Shown in pieces: positions 30,837 through 34,335 of a stretch of 34,335 bases of DNA. How positions within the stretch are numbered: the first letter of the stretch is position 1; each line of letters starts with the position of its first letter. The notes under the pieces were generated by a model. The model made no database searches and was not told the DNA's origin. It saw nothing but the letters and a program-made list of their open reading frames with translations. The translations under genes were made by a program, and so were the position numbers. This stretch comes from an uncultured Bacteroidia bacterium (lineage in GTDB: Bacteria; Bacteroidota; Bacteroidia; Bacteroidales; F082). Location of the stretch: positions 1 through 34,335 of the forward strand of contig CADAPW010000005.1 of assembly GCA_902789915.1 (NCBI GenBank), written 5' to 3'.

Positions 30837-30857
30837 TTCTATATGCGTTATAAAAAC

Positions 30858-30899
30858 ATAATCCCCGCAGCACCGAATGGCGTTGCGGGGATTATTTTC
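30858..30899. terminator. Bidirectional terminator after the lipoprotein gene
   Basis: A perfect 12-bp stem, ATAATCCCCGCA / TGCGGGGATTAT, with a 14-base loop and TTTTCTTCT after it on the plus strand; the minus strand gives a T-run too. The AATCCCCG...CGGGGATT core matches 33695-33728. Confidence 0.85.
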
Positions 30900-30970
30900 T
30901 TCTCTAATTAACTTCGTTGAAATCACCGATTCGGCGTATGCCAATCTTCGATTTCTCAAATTCTTGATAA

Positions 30971-31021
30971 TCAAAGCTTCTCCATATTCCTCTTGACGAA
31001 TTCGCTCAAATCCTTGCCTCG
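30971..31021 (-). pseudogene. htpG 3'-end remnant, copy A
   Basis: The minus strand encodes RGKDLSEFVKRNMEKL and a stop, matching the last residues of the real htpG at 33757 (KGKDLSEFVKRNLEKL). Upstream of it on that strand the match stops and the PIN gene begins 20 bases away. Only a scar; no start. Confidence 0.7.
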
Positions 31022-31040
31022 CTGCGGCACTTTCAAAACA

Positions 31041-31448
31041 TCAACTTTCCTGTAAAATCTGCAACATTTCAGCGGGCGAAACTACAATGGGTGTTTTGGG
31101 GAAGTGTTTCGCGTTGCCCGTGATGACAAAAGATCCTTCCTTTGAAAGAGCAACTTCGTAGAATACGGCATCGGTCGCATCGACAAACTCCAATCCGCTT
31201 TCGGTTCTGTCCACATTCAGTCCGTTCTTTAAGATGGAACCTATCATATTTGCGACATCTTCGTCTAATAAGTTGAACTTGTCCCTGTGCAGCACGTTGT
31301 CGTATTCTCCGACAATCTCCTCATTGTATAGTGGCACGATTTTCTTCAAAGCCATCGCTTCGATCACTTTTACCGTGGGAGCATCGGGGTTGTGGGTAAT
31401 CATTGCCGACACAAGTACATTTGTGTCGAAAACAGCATAGGTTTTCAT
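31041..31448 (-). CDS. PIN-domain toxin (VapC-like ribonuclease)
   Basis: 135 residues, PIN fold: first acidic residue in YAVFDTNVLVSAM (D8), LYNEEIVGEYDNVLHR (acidic helix), FVDATDAVFYEVALS with the central aspartates, and FVITGNAKHFP near the end. It fits the putative PIN-family toxin component group, which cleaves RNA with Mg2+. It overlaps the antitoxin by 4 bases (ATGA), the antitoxin being first. A RelB/DinJ-type antitoxin is an uncommon partner for a PIN toxin. Confidence 0.85.
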   Translation of the reverse strand: MKTYAVFDTNVLVSAMITHNPDAPTVKVIEAMALKKIVPLYNEEIVGEYDNVLHRDKFNLLDEDVANMIGSILKNGLNVDRTESGLEFVDATDAVFYEVALSKEGSFVITGNAKHFPKTPIVVSPAEMLQILQES

Positions 31449-31735
31449 CGTTCAGCCCTCGCTTTTCTGATTTCCTCGTCGATTTCCTCGATGGTCAGGT
31501 CTGGTGTTTCGCCTCGTTCTGCCCGCTCTCTCATCTTGCGGAAAGCCTCGTAACTGTCTGAATTGCTGGTTTCCCTTTGCGCCCTAATCTCGAAAGGAAT
31601 CCTTCTGCGCTGAACAACCGCTCTTGCAAAGACATTGATTGCTGTATTGCTGCTCATGCCAAACTCGGCACATAGTGCATCAAACATTCTTTTCAGTTGT
31701 GAGTCCATCCTCACTGTCATGGATACTTGCGACAT
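31445..31735 (-). CDS. RelB/DinJ family antitoxin
   Basis: 96 residues with the ribbon-helix-helix N-terminus MSQVSMTVRMDSQLKRMFDA, LCAEFGMSSNTAINVFARAV and the RelB/DinJ hallmark RRRIPFEI. The acidic C-terminus (RGETPDLTIEEIDEEIRKA) should bind the toxin. It would neutralise the PIN protein and repress its own promoter. The promoter upstream is near consensus. Confidence 0.88.
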   Translation of the reverse strand: MSQVSMTVRMDSQLKRMFDALCAEFGMSSNTAINVFARAVVQRRRIPFEIRAQRETSNSDSYEAFRKMRERAERGETPDLTIEEIDEEIRKARAER

Positions 31736-31758
31736 GGCTATTTCTTGTTTTTATGACG

Positions 31759-31788
31759 CAAAAATACACATTTTATTTCATTATGCAA
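31759..31788 (-). promoter_or_regulatory. Promoter of the toxin-antitoxin pair
   Basis: On the minus strand TTG (complement of 31786-31788) - 19 bases - TATTTTTG (complement of 31759-31766), 23 bases before the antitoxin ATG. Confidence 0.75.
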
Positions 31789-31834
31789 TAAAACTATATA
31801 AAATTTATGTCATCTTATGTCTTTTTTGCAAAAA

Positions 31835-31868
31835 CATGACCGCTTCAACAATCGTCAAAGCGGTCATG
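31835..31868 (-). terminator. Hairpin terminator next to htpG remnant B
   Basis: An 11-bp stem, CATGACCGCTT / AAGCGGTCATG, followed on the minus strand by TTTTTG. It ends transcripts coming from the right. Confidence 0.7.
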
Positions 31869-31893
31869 GTCATAGTCACAAGTCATTGTCGAA

Positions 31894-31947
31894 TCAAAGC
31901 TTTTCCATATTTCTCTTCACAAACTTACTCAAATCCTTGCCTTTAAG
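31894..31947 (-). pseudogene. htpG 3'-end remnant, copy B
   Basis: The minus strand encodes LKGKDLSKFVKRNMEKL and a stop, a second match to the htpG C-terminus. Copies A and B share about 42 of 49 bases. No open gene precedes it on this strand; the frame is closed by a stop just upstream. Confidence 0.7.
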
Positions 31948-31972
31948 AGTCGTCAGTCTAATCAGGAGCGAC

Positions 31973-32158
31973 AAAAAGGTCATCCATTTTCGCTTGCGAC
32001 TACACGATGCCGCTGTGAACGTTTTGCTTTACGCCGTATGTCGTAATCATAGCCAACTGCAAGGCCTTGCGCGACTTGTTGGCGTCAGATACAACTTTTC
32101 CATTAAAAACATCAACTTAGGTGTGGAAACCGATGTTTTTACCATATTTTCCGCACTT
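31973..32158 (-). pseudogene. Remnant of an AAA-family ATPase C-terminus
   Basis: Minus-strand reading gives VDVFNGKVVSDANKSRKALQ and LAMITTYGVKQNVHSGIV, a stop, then SQAKMDDLF. The ITTYGxKxNxHSxxVQ...DDLF ending is typical of a Bacteroidetes archaeal-type ATPase family. At least two in-frame stops are present, so it is dead. It fills most of the gap before the next gene. Confidence 0.4.
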
Positions 32159-32216
32159 GAGTTTGATTGTTTTTGAAGTTTGCAATATTTTTATTTCGGA
32201 ATGACTAGCGATGGGA

Positions 32217-32288
32217 TTTTTTTGTTTCTTTGCAATGTCAAACAACTAAAACAGAATCGATATGAACAGAGTTTTGAAGGCAATGGCA
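32217..32288 (+). repeat. Promoter-leader repeat, copy 2
   Basis: 68/72 identical to 30024-30095, including TTTCTTTGC, the leader and the first nine codons (MNRVLKAMA against MKRVLKAIA). The downstream genes are otherwise unrelated. Confidence 0.8.
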
Positions 32289-33671
32289 ACTGCTTTTTGG
32301 CATCCGCTGCGTTCTCGCTTGTTGACCTTTAAGTTGGTGTCGGGAGTTGTGATGGCACTTCTCATGTCGTTTGTGTTCTATTTCTTTTCTTGTGCCATGT
32401 TGGAGGCTTTTCGCCTGATGACGGTAACGCCAGAGTTTGACATTTGGGTGCCAAGTGAAAAGGAACGCTCATTCTATCAGTTGTTTTTCGCTTTTGTTTC
32501 GACTCTCCTTGCCCAGTCGTTTTGCTTGGCTTATTGGTTTGACGGACCAAGACGATTCTTCGAACGAGGTCATCGCTCGGCGGTGCAGATAGTCAACGGC
32601 CAGCGTAATCTGAATTGGTATTTCTTGTATTGGTTTGCGAAGGTCTTTTTATGTTGGTTCTGCATTTTCAGCTTTCCTGGGGCATTTTACGCTTTTTCCT
32701 TGTATCCCGACTTCAAGCATCTTTTCATTTTGCTCATCATTGTTCTATTCTTGCATCCATGGGTGGCGATGAGGCAAGCATTCAAGAGAAAGACCGTGAA
32801 ATGGATGGCTTTGTCTGCTGTGCTTGTGGCCGTCCTCGCATTTGGCATGTCAAGAATCAATGTGGTTGATTATAAGTCACTCGACAACGCCTTTTTGAGT
32901 CGAAATGTTCCTCATAGGTATAGTTTGGAATTGCCTGAAACGGATGCTGTGCTGAAGATGCAACGTGCTTCGCTTTCCAAGATTGTTTATTTGGTGCAGG
33001 ACAAAGACGAACCCGAACCCCAATGTCTGGTTATAGTTGATGGTAAGATAGTGGATTTGCCAACGTTTTCCGAGACGATGGAGAAATGGCGGTCGTGTCA
33101 TTATGAGGCAGACATCCCTTTGTTGACTTGCTGTTTGAATATTGACAGAAAAGTGAAAATGAGGGATGTGGATGAGGTGTTGCAGGCACTTGCTGATATT
33201 CGGTTCTACAGGATACAATTTGTAGTTGTACCTAGACATCGCGAGTTGGATGCTCGGTATTATAACTTTTTGGCCTTGAATACCATGAGATTGCCCATTC
33301 GTTTCTATGGCGATTCAATCTATCAGCAATGGGTTGAAGGTGTTGGTGAGATTCCTAACCAAATCATTGTAACTTCTCTTGGCGCAGAAACCTACGATGT
33401 TAACGGTACCTTGGTGGAGGGAACTGAGTGCAAGACTATTTTTAAGGATTTAATTCGACAAGATTTGAATTATATCATCCGCTTCAAGGTGGACGATGAG
33501 ATGCTTTACGGTGAATATATAACTGTTATGGCGTCGGTAATGGAAGCCCTTAATGACTTAAAGGAAGAGTATGCCATGGAGAGGTATATGAAGCATTGGA
33601 CTCAATTGTCCCCTGATGAAGAAGAAGAGGTATACTGTCGTTTTCCATTCCGATTCTTTGAGGAAAAGTGA
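32262..33671 (+). CDS. Unknown membrane protein with possible ExbD-like C-terminal domains
   Basis: 469 residues. Five or so helices lie in the first ~215 (LVSGVVMALLMSFVFYFFSC, FFAFVSTLLAQSFCLAYW, FLYWFAKVFLCWFCIFSF, LFILLIIVLFLHPWVAM, WMALSAVLVAVLAFGM). The rest is soluble and probably periplasmic. Two stretches resemble ExbD/TolR periplasmic domains: IVDGKIVDLP...LNIDRKVKMRDVDEVLQALADI then RIQFVVV, and YDVNGTLVEG...FKVDDEMLYGEYITVMASVM. The first nine codons appear borrowed from the repeat shared with the lipoprotein gene. Function unknown. It converges on htpG across a terminator. Confidence 0.65.
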   Translation: MNRVLKAMATAFWHPLRSRLLTFKLVSGVVMALLMSFVFYFFSCAMLEAFRLMTVTPEFDIWVPSEKERSFYQLFFAFVSTLLAQSFCLAYWFDGPRRFFERGHRSAVQIVNGQRNLNWYFLYWFAKVFLCWFCIFSFPGAFYAFSLYPDFKHLFILLIIVLFLHPWVAMRQAFKRKTVKWMALSAVLVAVLAFGMSRINVVDYKSLDNAFLSRNVPHRYSLELPETDAVLKMQRASLSKIVYLVQDKDEPEPQCLVIVDGKIVDLPTFSETMEKWRSCHYEADIPLLTCCLNIDRKVKMRDVDEVLQALADIRFYRIQFVVVPRHRELDARYYNFLALNTMRLPIRFYGDSIYQQWVEGVGEIPNQIIVTSLGAETYDVNGTLVEGTECKTIFKDLIRQDLNYIIRFKVDDEMLYGEYITVMASVMEALNDLKEEYAMERYMKHWTQLSPDEEEEVYCRFPFRFFEEK

Positions 33672-33694
33672 TGCTGTGTTACTACAATTAAAAC

Positions 33695-33728
33695 AATCCC
33701 CGGAGTGCCATAAGACGCTTCGGGGATT
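33695..33728. terminator. Bidirectional terminator between the membrane protein gene and htpG
   Basis: AATCCCCG-GAG ... CTT-CGGGGATT with a partly paired loop, followed by TCTAAT on the plus strand and by GTTTTAATTG on the minus strand. It is similar in core to 30858-30899. Confidence 0.75.
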
Positions 33729-33756
33729 CTAATATCTCTAAATCTCCAATTGTTGA

Positions 33757-34335
33757 TTACAACTTTTCAAGATTCCTCTTCACGAATTCGCTCAAATCCT
33801 TGCCCTTCAGTAAGTTCTTCGAGAGCAAAGCGAGGTCGTAAATCTGCCGAATCGTGGCTTCTTGTGCGGCTTCGTCCTTGTCCAAAAGGCCAGTGATGAC
33901 GGGGCTGTTGGTATTGAGCATCAGCGTGTAGCTGTCGGGCATGGAGCCATAGAACGACATTGGGCCGCCGCCCATCTGCTCCATCTCCTTCATACGGCGC
34001 ATCCATTCGTTTTGGGTGACCTCCACGGGCGCAGCTTCGGCACCTTCGTTGCTGAACTCCACGTTGAACTTCACCTTGTTGATGACCTTCTCGAAGGCAG
34101 CTTTCACAGTCTCCTTCTGCTTGTCATCGAGGCCCGAGGCGACTTCATTGTCGTCCTTCACAATGAGTTTGTCGATGGTGTTGGAGTCCACACGGGCGAA
34201 CATGGCGCGGTTGTCGCCGCCTTTCTCGCCTTCCTTCTGCTCGTAGGCGCTGATGAAATGCGGGTCGAGGATGCCGTCCATCATCAAGACGTTGTAGCCC
34301 TTGGCCTTGGCGTTCTCGATGTTGGTGTATTGGTC
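33757..34335 (-). CDS. htpG: Chaperone HtpG (Hsp90), C-terminal part, cut by window edge
   Basis: 192 residues of the C-terminal half, entering from the right edge with DQYTNIENAKAKGYNVLMMD. NEWMRRMKEMEQMGGGPMSF is the amphipathic client-binding region, and PDSYTLMLNTNSPVITGLLD, ATIRQIYDLALLSKNLLKG and the end DLSEFVKRNLEKL are the dimerisation domain, as in Bacteroidetes HtpG. This cytosolic ATP-dependent chaperone is full at its 3' end. Short copies of its last codons lie at 30971 and 31894. Confidence 0.95.
   Translation of the reverse strand, partial: DQYTNIENAKAKGYNVLMMDGILDPHFISAYEQKEGEKGGDNRAMFARVDSNTIDKLIVKDDNEVASGLDDKQKETVKAAFEKVINKVKFNVEFSNEGAEAAPVEVTQNEWMRRMKEMEQMGGGPMSFYGSMPDSYTLMLNTNSPVITGLLDKDEAAQEATIRQIYDLALLSKNLLKGKDLSEFVKRNLEKL

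Noticed and set aside
31817..32176. 119-codon plus-strand frame
   Set aside because: It runs through a terminator, an htpG remnant and an ATPase remnant on the other strand, with no family match or promoter.

Overview
The window reads as a chromosomal piece of a Bacteroidales bacterium, probably an uncultured gut or rumen lineage. The evidence is families largely restricted to Bacteroidetes (DUF4834, DUF5606, PCMD, YfhO, Fib_succ_major-like lipoproteins), Bacteroidetes-type promoters (TTG/TTTG, a spacer of about 19-21, then TAnnTTTG), AT-rich leaders without clear Shine-Dalgarno sequences, and intergenic low-complexity repeats of the kind seen in this order.

Layout. (1) 1-3116: cell-surface genes on the minus strand (YfhO, DUF4834, GT2 glycosyltransferase) and a divergent methyltransferase. 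(2) 3119-5875: rpmH, the M20 dipeptidase pepD and a membrane zinc peptidase. (3) 5996-9743: a tight operon of three reductases (steroid 5-alpha-reductase-like membrane enzyme, Old Yellow Enzyme, short-chain dehydrogenase) plus a secreted PCMD protein. (4) 9746-16445: a secreted 809-aa TPR protein, DUF5606, pyrK-pyrD, a small DNA-binding-like protein, and a divergent membrane-anchored Ser/Thr kinase. (5) 16443-22745: an accessory island. It opens with a likely structured small RNA that has its own promoter and terminator. A one-direction run of eleven genes follows: two related coiled-coil proteins, two related ~100-aa proteins, an OmpA fragment, an OmpA lipoprotein, a PD-(D/E)XK nuclease-like protein, two small proteins built from one ~60-aa domain, a KAP-family P-loop NTPase whose C-terminus is that same ~60-aa domain, and a three-helix membrane protein. 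(6) 22914-28325: murB, two GT4 glycosyltransferases, an FtsE-like ATPase, and two TPM-domain proteins. (7) 28427-34335: surface protein and lipoprotein genes, a RelB/PIN toxin-antitoxin pair, a large unknown membrane protein, and the 3' end of htpG.

The best candidate for an undescribed system is the KAP-NTPase island. One small domain occurs four times there, three as stand-alone copies and one fused to the ATPase. Two other small families are duplicated at either end, and a nuclease-like protein and envelope-anchored OmpA proteins sit in the middle. This suggests a conflict or envelope-stress machine in which interchangeable small domains may recruit partners to the ATPase. That role is inference; only the homologies and the arrangement are seen.

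A second unusual area is the last 4.5 kb. The last 17 or so codons of htpG, with a terminator next to them, occur three times, and one promoter-plus-leader sequence occurs twice at 68 of 72 identical bases. The pattern looks like repeated cassette-type insertion or segmental duplication next to htpG.
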